This document shows, piece after piece, positions 43,874 through 52,495 of a DNA stretch of 64,000 nt. Source of the DNA: Methylotenera sp. (GTDB taxonomy: Bacteria; Pseudomonadota; Gammaproteobacteria; Burkholderiales; Methylophilaceae); contig JAURWJ010000101.1 of NCBI GenBank assembly GCA_030655015.1, positions 1-64,000 on the forward strand, read 5' to 3'. The translations under genes were made by a program, and so were the position numbers. Within the stretch, counting starts at the first letter, position 1, and the number at the start of each line of letters is the position of its first letter. Under the pieces are notes generated by a model. That model did no database searches, was not told where the DNA came from, and saw nothing but the letters and a program-made list of their open reading frames with translations.

Positions 43874-43996
43874 GGTTGAATCTCCTAAAAGAAAAGCGGT
43901 TGCAATTAAAAATCTGCTCTTTGCTCGTCTTCCCCATGGGGAACGGAAAGGGGGATTGGTTTTTGTGTGCAATGATTTAGAGCAGGCTGATTTGCC

Positions 43997-44072
43997 TACT
44001 CCTGATTGATATTTCGTTTACTGCTCCCCGCTCACTACGACTGGCGGGGCTGAAAACGAAAATCAGGGGTAG
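43997..44072. promoter_or_regulatory. Large imperfect stem-loop upstream of ardA
   Basis: CTACTCCTGATT and TTTCGTTT on the left pair with AAACGAAA and AATCAGGGGTAG on the right. An inner CCCCGC/GCGGGG hairpin lies between them. A 75-nt folded element in the leader of an ardA gene recalls single-stranded promoters of conjugative plasmids, which fire while the DNA is still single-stranded. The role is inferred. Confidence 0.45.
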
Positions 44073-44280
44073 GGTTGCCTGCGAATTGCTTGGGCTTGGC
44101 TTTTAGTGCTGACGAAATTTGCAGCAGGAATGACAACGGGGTTTGGTTGGCGTGATGGTGCTAGGCAGCGCTCAAGAAAGAAAACTTAATTCAAAAACAA
44201 ATAACTATATTGACCATGTCTCATCGGGCAATATTCAAATATTACGAACAATGCCCTTATTTCTAGTTCAAGTAATTATA

Positions 44281-46710
44281 TTATGAGCGAGCTCTAACTG
44301 TTAATGCTGTTTGTATGTCTGAAATTGTTGCACCACTAGACTGAAGCGCTCTTCTAAGTTCATTAAATACTGGTGCTGTTTTTTCAACGTCTTCTATTGT
44401 TAGAATTACCGAAAATGGAATACCATCCTCTGGAATGACTTCGCCAGCTCGCGTGATTGCATCAACGACAAGTCTCCATTGTGAAGAGTCTCCAACACCA
44501 CTTTTAGTTATGCGCTGCCTTTTTTTTATCGGCCACCATTTTTGGCCATGCTCAATTCTCTCTTTTTCAAGCGTGCTATCTGAATCACTTTGAAAAAATC
44601 CACGATATGAAACTTCTCCTGTGTTCGTGTTAATTTTTTCCTGACGTAGGTAGGCGTCCATATTAACTCGAACATATTCAGCATCATAACTTTGTACGGT
44701 AAACGGTTTATAAACCAGCGTCATTGTTACCTTACCTCTACATTTGCCGCCTTCACTAACGAGGCTTGCTGGCCATGAGAATGGAAATACCAATTCATGC
44801 CTACCAATCATTGTTCCATTAAAAACAAGTGTAATTGCATATTCGTCTGTAATTAGCGAGTTCAATGCATTACGTGGCACTCCATGACCTACAAAATCTT
44901 TTGCTATATGACTAAGCGATTTGTTATTTAATGCCTTGAGTGGCTCAGCATTATGTACAAGTATTCCAATTAAAGTTTCTCTAGGAATGTCGCCTTCTAT
45001 AATATGGTTTAGGTTAGCTAATGTTTTAGCTACTAACGGGGCTGCATAACTTGTTCCGCATCCTTGAACAATATCCCCACCTAATCCTATCGAAAACAAA
45101 CCACTATTTTCTTCAAATCTGCCTCCAATGTGAGCCAGGTCTGGCTTAGCACCTAGAGCTGTTCCTGGGCCTCTTCTGGTGTATTCAGCGGGTATTAAAT
45201 CCATGTCTTCTGATGGTGGGTTTAGCGCACCTACAACTACGGAGCGAATACTATCGGCAGGCTGAAAAATTCTGTCTTGTCCTAAGTATCTATATTCAGC
45301 AAGCATTCTTAATACATGATCAGCATCTGAAGGCCACGGATTTCTTTTAAGCTTTTCATCAAGATTTCCCGCGGGTAAGAGAAAAATTACATCGTGTTTA
45401 TCAGAAATTTCATCAATCATTGCAGCAAATACGCTGTATGAATCATCTTCTACTCGCCTTAAAACCGAAAGTGACATGTTGAAAATTCGAGCTCCACTTG
45501 TTTTTGCATCAACAAGCTCAACATCTAGCTGCTCAAGAAAATCAATAAACCCATTCGGATAATAATCCTGATATTTAGCAGGATCGGTAGCATGTAACCC
45601 TAAATCATAAATTTTACATGGAGACTCTTGAAGGTATTCAGAGGGATTTAATGTGCCACCCAAAGCGGTTAGCCCGCCGATAAATGTTCCGTGCGATACA
45701 TCTTGTGCTTCAGCATCTAAAAAATCAGTAGATCCTTCCAACCATGGATTTAGTATACCTTTGCTGTTTACTCCAGTATCAATTATGCCAAGAATAGGGT
45801 ATTTTGCACCTGCATCAGGGGCTGATATGTCTACCATTACCCCTGTAGGATGTTGCATAGATTGGGTTTGGTTGATTACTGGGGGTAACATTATCTTTCT
45901 AACTAATGGTTCCGCTTCTAGAAATGTTAACAATTGTTGATGTATTGCCATATCAACTCTTCTTGATGCATTGGTATATTCAGAGGCCACTTTTATAACC
46001 AATAGTGGCGCTGAGCTCCACTTTTCCTCTAGCTCTTCAACAATGACAGGTAAGTTAAGTGCTTTAATACCTTTAACTAGCCTTTCAATCTCTGCTAAAA
46101 GCCGATTTTCATATAACCCATGTTGACGTTTTGCAATTGATTTTTTAGTGACAAACATCTGTACCAAATACATTCCGCCAGTGCGAGGATTGGACAGCCA
46201 ATCCACTGCCTGCTCAATAGAGAAGTTTCTTCTGTCTTCAGGCCGGTGCAGCCTTATTTCAGACACTCCACCTACTTCACTTCGCTCTCTAGATGGTTTA
46301 GCTTGACGATTACCTTTATGGTCAAGTTCCCAATTTGTATTTTCTTCAGCTTTGTTTATTGAGGCTTCTACGTCCGTAATGTTTTCAGGTGTAAGCTCTA
46401 CAAACATTTCACCTATGGCACCACCACCAACTTCTTGTACTTTGTTTTCTGGGAATAGTTTTTTAATTGGTCTGTGTGATTTTGCCCATGCTTCGCTACT
46501 TAGAACTACGTGTGCATAGTTTACGGATCTACCTTCAAGATTAAACTTGTCTCGTATACTGCTAATGTCACCTAGTAGTTTTTGTTTGTGCTTAATGAAC
46601 CCTTCATCAAATCCAGCGTAAAAATCTTTAGATGCACCAAAACCACCAGGCGTGGCAAGTTGGATATAGTTTTGAGTATTTAATACGATTTGAACTGGAT
46701 TGTTAGCCAT
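44281..46710 (-). CDS. Cytosolic S8 (subtilisin-like) serine protease paired with an AAA ATPase
   Basis: The catalytic triad is intact: Asp in LGIIDTGVNSKG, His in DVSHGTFIGGL, and Ser in GCGTSYAAPLVAKT, with the oxyanion Asn region FLLPAGNLDE. There is no signal peptide, so the 809-residue enzyme works inside the cell. About 290 residues precede the protease domain, with EASINKAEENTNWELD and a basic segment that may act as propeptide or sensor. About 200 residues follow it. It lies 11 bp after the ATPase gene and must be co-expressed. Pairs like this recur in accessory islands; I know of no assigned function and treat it as a candidate defence system. Confidence 0.88.
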   Translation of the reverse strand: MANNPVQIVLNTQNYIQLATPGGFGASKDFYAGFDEGFIKHKQKLLGDISSIRDKFNLEGRSVNYAHVVLSSEAWAKSHRPIKKLFPENKVQEVGGGAIGEMFVELTPENITDVEASINKAEENTNWELDHKGNRQAKPSRERSEVGGVSEIRLHRPEDRRNFSIEQAVDWLSNPRTGGMYLVQMFVTKKSIAKRQHGLYENRLLAEIERLVKGIKALNLPVIVEELEEKWSSAPLLVIKVASEYTNASRRVDMAIHQQLLTFLEAEPLVRKIMLPPVINQTQSMQHPTGVMVDISAPDAGAKYPILGIIDTGVNSKGILNPWLEGSTDFLDAEAQDVSHGTFIGGLTALGGTLNPSEYLQESPCKIYDLGLHATDPAKYQDYYPNGFIDFLEQLDVELVDAKTSGARIFNMSLSVLRRVEDDSYSVFAAMIDEISDKHDVIFLLPAGNLDEKLKRNPWPSDADHVLRMLAEYRYLGQDRIFQPADSIRSVVVGALNPPSEDMDLIPAEYTRRGPGTALGAKPDLAHIGGRFEENSGLFSIGLGGDIVQGCGTSYAAPLVAKTLANLNHIIEGDIPRETLIGILVHNAEPLKALNNKSLSHIAKDFVGHGVPRNALNSLITDEYAITLVFNGTMIGRHELVFPFSWPASLVSEGGKCRGKVTMTLVYKPFTVQSYDAEYVRVNMDAYLRQEKINTNTGEVSYRGFFQSDSDSTLEKERIEHGQKWWPIKKRQRITKSGVGDSSQWRLVVDAITRAGEVIPEDGIPFSVILTIEDVEKTAPVFNELRRALQSSGATISDIQTALTVRARS

Positions 46711-46721
46711 TATTTTTCCCC

Positions 46722-47906
46722 TTAGGCAGCTTTACCGCGTTTTAGCCATCTACTAATTGTTGATTGATCTTTATGGAAAAGCTGTGCAAGCTCATCTTGT
46801 CTAAAGTTAAAATCAATGTCATCTGCCAATACTCTTGCCAAGTCCTCATGATCGGAAAGGAAAAGCTTACGTCTTGGTGAATTTACATGGTCGGCACTAA
46901 GGTGAACATTAAGTCTTAATGCATCCATTACGCTAAAATCTGATTGTTCTCGCATAACTTGATACCTTTTTAATGCGTTGCATAGTGCCTCAATTTCAGC
47001 GCCACTATACCCATCGGTTATCCATGCAAGAAAATCACGTTCAACGTTTGTTGCTTCTATGCCCTCTAAGTATTTATGAACAATACTATTCCTTGAAACT
47101 ACATCAGGTTTTGGTACGAAAATTCTAGCGTCAAATCTTCTCCAAATAGCAGAGTCGAGCAACTGCTCATGATTTGTTATAGCTATTGTGAATCCAGTTG
47201 ATGAGCGCTCATCTAGACATTGAAGTAATGTATTTACTACACGTTTGATTTCACCAACTTCGTGTGGATCGTCTCTAATCTTGGCTACTGCATCAAACTC
47301 ATCTAATAGAAGAATGCATTTATAACGATTAGCAAATTCAAATAAAGTCGCTATGTTCCTTGCGGTCGTTCCCAAAAATGAAGAGATTAGTCCATCCAAC
47401 CTAGCGGTGACTAATGGTAAAGACAATCTTGACGCTACAACATGAGCTAACTTTGTTTTACCTGTTCCAGGTGCTCCAAATATTAGACAGTTCAAAGGTG
47501 GCCTTATACCAGCTAATTTAAGCTTATCTAAATGAGCCCATTCATCTGCTAATGAGTCAATTGCAGCCTGAAGTGACTCGTTGAGGATTGGTGGTTCAAC
47601 ATCAGATAGCTTCGAAGGCAATAGAACTGTTGCAAGCGATGCGCCAGTTTCTCTGTCTACTGGAGGGATAATGCTTAACGGCATCGTCTCTCCGTTTAGA
47701 GCCTGACGAGATAAAATTACCCGACTAGGCTCAATCTTGCCACTTTGTTCGATTCCAGTTAAAAGTTTTGCCAATGAAACGGCTTGATCTTCATCGCCCT
47801 GTTTCTCTAACGCCTTTACCAGTCTATCAACATGGCGCTTCAACGCATCAGTTGGGTTTTGCATAGCAGTTCGGCAAACAGCAAGAACTATTGAAAAGTT
47901 TTCCAT
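46722..47906 (-). CDS. AAA+ ATPase with C-terminal helix-turn-helix, partner of the subtilase
   Basis: The AAA+ core has Walker A (IFGAPGTGKTKLA), Walker B (CILLLDEFDAVAKI), sensor 1 (AITNHEQ) and an arginine finger region (IWRRFDARIF), in the FtsH/p97-like class. The last 30 residues (DELAQLFHKDQSTISRWLKRG) form a helix-turn-helix. The first 100 residues are helical. It heads the operon with the protease, to which it might deliver or sense substrates. Its DNA-binding end could bind the five phased TGCAT repeats just upstream, so autoregulation is plausible. Confidence 0.85.
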   Translation of the reverse strand: MENFSIVLAVCRTAMQNPTDALKRHVDRLVKALEKQGDEDQAVSLAKLLTGIEQSGKIEPSRVILSRQALNGETMPLSIIPPVDRETGASLATVLLPSKLSDVEPPILNESLQAAIDSLADEWAHLDKLKLAGIRPPLNCLIFGAPGTGKTKLAHVVASRLSLPLVTARLDGLISSFLGTTARNIATLFEFANRYKCILLLDEFDAVAKIRDDPHEVGEIKRVVNTLLQCLDERSSTGFTIAITNHEQLLDSAIWRRFDARIFVPKPDVVSRNSIVHKYLEGIEATNVERDFLAWITDGYSGAEIEALCNALKRYQVMREQSDFSVMDALRLNVHLSADHVNSPRRKLFLSDHEDLARVLADDIDFNFRQDELAQLFHKDQSTISRWLKRGKAA

Positions 47907-47927
47907 ATGACTAAAAATTACCTTATA

Positions 47928-48014
47928 TGCATTAAATTTAACTAATTTGCATTATAGCAATATTTTTTTGCAATTATCAATATTATTTATGCATAATATT
48001 AAATTAAAATGCAT
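47928..48014. promoter_or_regulatory. Five helically phased TGCAT repeats before the AAA/subtilase operon
   Basis: TGCAT occurs at 47928, 47948, 47990 and 48010, with TGCAA at 47969. The spacings of 20, 21, 21 and 20 bp place all on one face of the DNA helix. Each is embedded in AT-rich sequence (TTTGCATTA-like). It lies 22-108 bp upstream of the ATPase start and is a strong operator candidate. Confidence 0.75.
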
Positions 48015-48787
48015 TATTTAACAATAGGATGCGGCTTTTGTATTTTTAAATGTCCAACTTTTTGAATTGCTTCAATTACTTCTGTATAAAGTTATTTTTT
48101 AAAGGCGCTTTTATAGCAGGCCACTCACCCCAAGGTGAGTGAAGCTATTTTTCTGCCCAAGCATAAAAATGGCTGTGCCTGTTTTAACTGCCGACAGGTG
48201 GTTAAAATTGCCCCTCGTTCAGAGTGGCAACACAAGCTGCGATAGTCGCACCCTAGTGCGGATAAGACCTTGTTAGCGAAGCGTTCGCCCCAGCGAAACA
48301 AGGGCGTGCGTAGCTGCCGTCGTCGGTGACAGCTCAAGCTGGCGCTCGACCAAAGAAGATAATATGTAGCGTCCAGCGAAACCCAGAACATTGTGGCGGG
48401 CAACTTTTAGTAAGCGTGTCTGCGTCAGCAGATTCGTGTCTAAATGTTGTGTTTTCTTCTTTGGTCGAGCGCCAGCGACGGCGACGGCAGGTGAATTTGA
48501 TGGGTGGCAAGCGTACAGCGCAGATGCATATCAAAGAGGCTGAAAGCCTACCAAGTGAAGCAGGCGTCCAGACTGGTAACGTGAGGTGAATGCTGATGCT
48601 GCTTGGCGTCCAGCCATGTCAGATTAGCAGAGGATGGCTTCCTAAAAACTTATGCAGACCAACTGCATAAGCTTTCGATTTTAAATATTAGGCGGTTAAG
48701 ATGGTGAGCATAGTTGGATAAGTTACAAGGGAAAGTCGTTTATTCTATGGTGCTTATCCAACTATGTTGTCCATCAGCCCAGATAAG
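48015..48787. other. Hairpin-rich non-coding region, candidate oriT
   Basis: No credible gene is present. The stretch holds an 8-bp perfect hairpin (CACTCACC/GGTGAGTG, 48122-48141), a 22-bp exact inverted repeat (48338-48359 and 48455-48476), a 9-bp hairpin (CTTATGCAG/CTGCATAAG, 48649-48671) and a 14-bp inverted repeat (48709-48722 and 48753-48766). It lies directly after the relaxase gene. Structured DNA beside a relaxase is typical of a transfer origin. The central part is also richer in G and C than its surroundings. Confidence 0.55.
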
Positions 48788-49501
48788 TTATTGGCTTGGC
48801 GGCCAGTTATCAAGTGCATACACGGGAAATCTGGCACGATGCCTTTCGGTAATGGGTACGCGTTCGCCTACAACTGGTACTGCTTTAATCAATTCAAACA
48901 TACGAATTAGCCTAGGTGCAAAGCTTGGATCTGGGCACACGTAATGCACTTTGGCATACGCATCGCGCTTCATCATTTGTAGGTAAATTGCAAAGATGGC
49001 TTCATAGCGTTTTAATGTTTTGATGCTACGTTCTAATTCGATAGCCACGATTTGACCTTCAGTATTTGTGGCAATAGCATCAGGCCGCTTTTTAATATCT
49101 TTGGGTAAACGATTGCCAGGTATCCAGTTCGTCCAACCTGCACGTTCTGCTATCAGCCTAGCACGCTGAATATCTAAGTAATGCGCTATTGTCATGATGG
49201 ATAGTTTGCTTGGTTCAAAGTATGGCCTGATTTGCATAGTTTCGTTTTCAGTCCAAGCAAAGGCTAAACCTTGTGGTGTAATACCCCAAAGACTTAGCCT
49301 TAAAGTGCTAACTTTGAATCTCAGTAAAAACCCGTCACGCTCCATTTGGCAAATAGTCTTGAATGCTGCTGGCTCTGACAAACCTAGCACACCTGCCAGG
49401 TTTGTCAGATTGCTCCAAGTTTCATCACGTAAAAAGCGTAATACGACCTCACGTTTGGATTGCGCTCGTGCACAGCGTTGTTGATATGAGTTAATCAACA
49501 T
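48788..49501 (-). CDS. MOBC-family relaxase (CloDF13 MobC / TraX-like)
   Basis: An N-terminal winged helix (LTNLAGVLGLSEPAAFKTIC) is followed by a restriction-nuclease-like core with RPDAIA (D141), then VAIELERSIKTLKRYE (E155, E157, K161). This is the PD-(D/E)XK pattern of MOBC relaxases, which lack the usual HUH histidines. Length (237 residues) is close to CloDF13 MobC. It overlaps the upstream coupling-protein gene by 11 bases, the same order as mobB-mobC in CloDF13. It would nick the island's oriT. Pfam may label it replication-relaxation. Confidence 0.75.
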   Translation of the reverse strand: MLINSYQQRCARAQSKREVVLRFLRDETWSNLTNLAGVLGLSEPAAFKTICQMERDGFLLRFKVSTLRLSLWGITPQGLAFAWTENETMQIRPYFEPSKLSIMTIAHYLDIQRARLIAERAGWTNWIPGNRLPKDIKKRPDAIATNTEGQIVAIELERSIKTLKRYEAIFAIYLQMMKRDAYAKVHYVCPDPSFAPRLIRMFELIKAVPVVGERVPITERHRARFPVYALDNWPPSQ

Positions 49502-51233
49502 CGAGCATACTCTGCGCAGTGGTTAGTGACGCATTATTCATTTTACGTCCAACATCAGTTGGCTGTGATGATTGCTTAATTGCAATAGGTGTTGTTGCCT
49601 TAGTGCTTTTATTGACCAAAATAGGTGATGTAAAAAAGAACTTGGCTAGACCAGCGCCAAACAAGACAGCGCAACGTTCTGGCAAGGCTTGTAGCATGTT
49701 GGTGTCAATCAGGTTGCGTTCAGCTTGTCGTAGTGTGCGCTCGCTATTTCTGGTTTCTGTCAGTCCTGCATTGGTCTTTACTTGGCGTATTTCATCATCC
49801 ACCAAAATTAAACCACTCATGCGTGCTAGCCAGTCTGCCGTGTCAGGGTCTTGAACCATATAGGCCAGTTTGATAGCACAGTTCTCATTTACCGATGCTA
49901 CAACTGAGTCCGCATCCAAGTCTGCTGGGCAGTCACGCAAATCGCCTAATGATTGATGTGCAATAATGACGTGAGCACGTTTGTCACGAATAGCCCCCAA
50001 AGCTTCTAATGATGGACGCGAAATCAGAAATTTGAACTCATCCATAAATAGGCATACATGACGTGCAGATTCACGATCACGAGACTCTATAAACTGAATC
50101 ATAGATAACACAAATATGCGTTGTAGTTTAAGAATGCGCGGATTTCGCATTGAGCCACGCACATATATTACTGCGCCTTGTTGCATTAGTTTTGCTAAAT
50201 CCACACCATGTGTAATATTCACCGCAGCGACTAAACCAATTTCCTCCAAGTCCGATACGAATTTCTTGCCTGCCTCAGCAATGTCTGGTTGTTGTTCAAT
50301 GAGTAATTGCAATGAATTAATTAGCGTTGTTTGGTTGCTATAGGCTAAGTTGGCAAATATGCGTGCTGCGCGCCTATCATCTAAGCGGTAAAAGTCTGCA
50401 TCCGTGCCTTTTTCCCCAAGTGAAAAGCCCGCGGATAATAACTCTTCAATCTCGGTCGCATTTTTTTCCTGTAATGGATTCCATTGCGCGGCTTCAGCTA
50501 GCAAGTCGATATAAACATAAGGTACACCAGCCTCTTGCGCGGCTTTATGCATCACATGTGGTAAAAATTCATCATTTTTAGGATCTACTACAATGACACA
50601 TTCACCTGATGACAAAGCCTGTGTCAACAAGACGCCTGCCGCAACACCTTTGCCTGAGCCTGTGGTGCCAATGATGTCAAGGTGTGTTTTGCACCATTTA
50701 TCTAAAGGAATATAAACAGGCTGCTTTTGTTCATTTAAGCCAAAGAATATGCCACGTTTCAAGTTAAAATATTTCTCAGGGGCATAAGACTTCAGCGCAT
50801 TTGGTAAATGCACACCAATTTGACGAATATCAGTCTTGCGGTTACGCTCAACACGGCTGGTTTTAGTGAGGCGGTGTTTAATCACTTCAATAACACTTGA
50901 GCCATATCGTATTGTGTACCACACAAAGATGGTGCTCAATATAGCCTCTAGAATAAATCCCCACAAATAATATGGTGCTAAATAAAACTCCTTGCCTGCA
51001 ACATACTGAGAGATGTAAGGGATTGCAAAATAAAATCCGATTTGGAAGATTAAAGGCAACATCGCTAGGCGTATAAAATATCCACTGGCTTTATTGCTAC
51101 GATTTACCCATGCCAATGAAACACAAAAGCCAAACAGCAATCCAGTGGCTGGCCATAGCAGGTCTAAGTAATGAATCCATTGATTTAAAAAATCAATAAT
51201 GAGTGCGTTAAGTTTATTCAAAATATCTTGCAT
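49491..51233 (-). CDS. Type IV coupling protein (TraD/MobB-like)
   Basis: Three or four N-terminal membrane helices (GLLFGFCVSLAWV, LAMLPLIFQIGFYFAI, LWGFILEAILSTIFVWYTI) precede an ATPase with Walker A (IIGTTGSGKGVAAG) and Walker B (HVCLFMDEFKFL). Such proteins link the relaxase-DNA complex to a conjugation channel. No other mating-pair genes are in the window, so the island is mobilizable rather than self-transmissible. It is 4 bp downstream of the next gene in the operon. Confidence 0.85.
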   Translation of the reverse strand: MQDILNKLNALIIDFLNQWIHYLDLLWPATGLLFGFCVSLAWVNRSNKASGYFIRLAMLPLIFQIGFYFAIPYISQYVAGKEFYLAPYYLWGFILEAILSTIFVWYTIRYGSSVIEVIKHRLTKTSRVERNRKTDIRQIGVHLPNALKSYAPEKYFNLKRGIFFGLNEQKQPVYIPLDKWCKTHLDIIGTTGSGKGVAAGVLLTQALSSGECVIVVDPKNDEFLPHVMHKAAQEAGVPYVYIDLLAEAAQWNPLQEKNATEIEELLSAGFSLGEKGTDADFYRLDDRRAARIFANLAYSNQTTLINSLQLLIEQQPDIAEAGKKFVSDLEEIGLVAAVNITHGVDLAKLMQQGAVIYVRGSMRNPRILKLQRIFVLSMIQFIESRDRESARHVCLFMDEFKFLISRPSLEALGAIRDKRAHVIIAHQSLGDLRDCPADLDADSVVASVNENCAIKLAYMVQDPDTADWLARMSGLILVDDEIRQVKTNAGLTETRNSERTLRQAERNLIDTNMLQALPERCAVLFGAGLAKFFFTSPILVNKSTKATTPIAIKQSSQPTDVGRKMNNASLTTAQSMLDVD

Positions 51234-51237
51234 AGCA

Positions 51238-52170
51238 TTAGTCCTTTTGATTTAAGTTTTGTGTTGATTTGCGACCAAGTACTTGGTGCATGGCCGCGAG
51301 GTGTTTTGGAATTTCGCTTGGATTGCTGGGCTTTATCACTTGAGAAGTTTTTTGAGCTTCAGTTAGTAATGCTCGCTCGCGAGCTGATGCAATACGGACG
51401 CCTGCTTCTGGTGTAAATAGCCCTGTTTTAGCACGAGTGATAAGTGAACGCAGGTAGCTTAGTGGCGCACCTGTGACTTTGTTTGCATTTAGGCGAGCGG
51501 CTAATTCGTCCAACACAGCCTGGGCTAATGCTGAATCAATGACATCTAATTGGGATTTGGCAATCTCGCGCTCTTGTGAAGTTAATTGCTTTGGAAAAAT
51601 ATAATCAGCACAACCACTAGCAACTTTTGCCGCATCGTTATCCTGTGGTAGTGGGCTTATATTTGCAGAACCTTTTAATTGCAAACCCTTAGTGGCCGAT
51701 TCACCGACTGACGGCTTTGCCAATAGATGGTTTTCCCGTAAGTCAGAAAACCTATCTTTTGGTGAAAGTGGCTGTTCATTAGACTTCTGATTTGATAGTG
51801 GAAAATCAATTGCCCATAAATCTGGGTGATTTAATATCCATTGTCTACCAACAATCTGCCCCGCCTTATAGACTTTAGTGCCAAGCTTAGTCATTTCTAA
51901 AGCCTCTTCGGCACTTAAGCGTTTGAGTACAATAGAAATTGCACCAAAATACTTTAGCTCCTTAAGATAGGTTTTAAGTTGGGTAATGCCACCAGGTGAC
52001 ATACCAACAATAAATGACAAGTAAAATATCCAGCCGTCAGGAAAGTCCCAAAGCGTCGCGAAAACACCTTTTGCACCAAATGTTATACGTCTATCTCGGA
52101 ATAATGCGCGTTTAAATGGCCTAGAAAAAGCCGTTTCAGCGCCATTGCGAACAATGTGAATTTGACTCAT
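51238..52170 (-). CDS. Helix-turn-helix protein of the mobilization operon
   Basis: The N-terminal RRITFGAKGVFATLWDFPDGWIFYLSFIV resembles the winged helix of replisome-organiser or replication-initiator proteins of mobile elements. Further on, LSRPLSYLRSLITRA-like sequence (GAPLSYLRSLITRAKTG) near residue 240 is seen in DnaD/replication proteins. The 310-residue protein has no enzyme motif. It sits between the AlpA-like gene and the coupling protein, with spacings of 9 and 4 bp. A role in element replication or regulation is inferred. Confidence 0.6.
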   Translation of the reverse strand: MSQIHIVRNGAETAFSRPFKRALFRDRRITFGAKGVFATLWDFPDGWIFYLSFIVGMSPGGITQLKTYLKELKYFGAISIVLKRLSAEEALEMTKLGTKVYKAGQIVGRQWILNHPDLWAIDFPLSNQKSNEQPLSPKDRFSDLRENHLLAKPSVGESATKGLQLKGSANISPLPQDNDAAKVASGCADYIFPKQLTSQEREIAKSQLDVIDSALAQAVLDELAARLNANKVTGAPLSYLRSLITRAKTGLFTPEAGVRIASARERALLTEAQKTSQVIKPSNPSEIPKHLAAMHQVLGRKSTQNLNQKD

Positions 52171-52179
52171 GGCTACCTA

Positions 52180-52401
52180 CTAATTAGTAGCAGCCAAGGC
52201 TTGGCGTAACTCACCTACATTCCACCCTGTGGTGCGAGGTGATAATTTTTTAGGTTTGGGAATTCTGCCAGACTTAACGCCACGCCAAACTGTAGCTGGT
52301 GAGCAAGCGAATAGAGCTTTTACAACAGGTAGTCTTACGTTGGCCGAGTCAGGAAGCTGGTCAAAATATTGAAGTGATTCTGAAATGTTTGTTGATTGCA
52401 T
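52180..52401 (-). CDS. AlpA-like regulator of island 2
   Basis: YFDQLPDSANVRLPVVKALF and SPATVWRGVKSGRIPKP form the AlpA helix-turn-helix. The protein is clearly related to the one at 19415-19657 in the tRNA-Leu element, though the rest of the two elements differ. It opens the operon AlpA, HTH protein, coupling protein, relaxase. It probably controls excision or transfer. Confidence 0.8.
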   Translation of the reverse strand: MQSTNISESLQYFDQLPDSANVRLPVVKALFACSPATVWRGVKSGRIPKPKKLSPRTTGWNVGELRQALAATN

Positions 52402-52495
52402 AATATTTTTCTCCGTTTCTGCAAAGTGCAGGGCGGATCAAATATTAATGCTGAGAAATTTCTATAAATCCAATTGGATCCAATTGGAAAAATAG

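Noticed and set aside
43874-43972. Longer N-terminus for ArdA from the track start at 43972
   Set aside because: The extension is basic, unlike the acidic family start, while ATG 43873 has a strong AGGAGA site.
48326-48589. 87-codon ORF on the + strand (and 66/92-codon ORFs on the - strand) across 48.1-48.6 kb
   Set aside because: They span both arms of the 22-bp inverted repeat, have low-complexity composition, no ribosome binding site and no family features; the structure explains the open frames.
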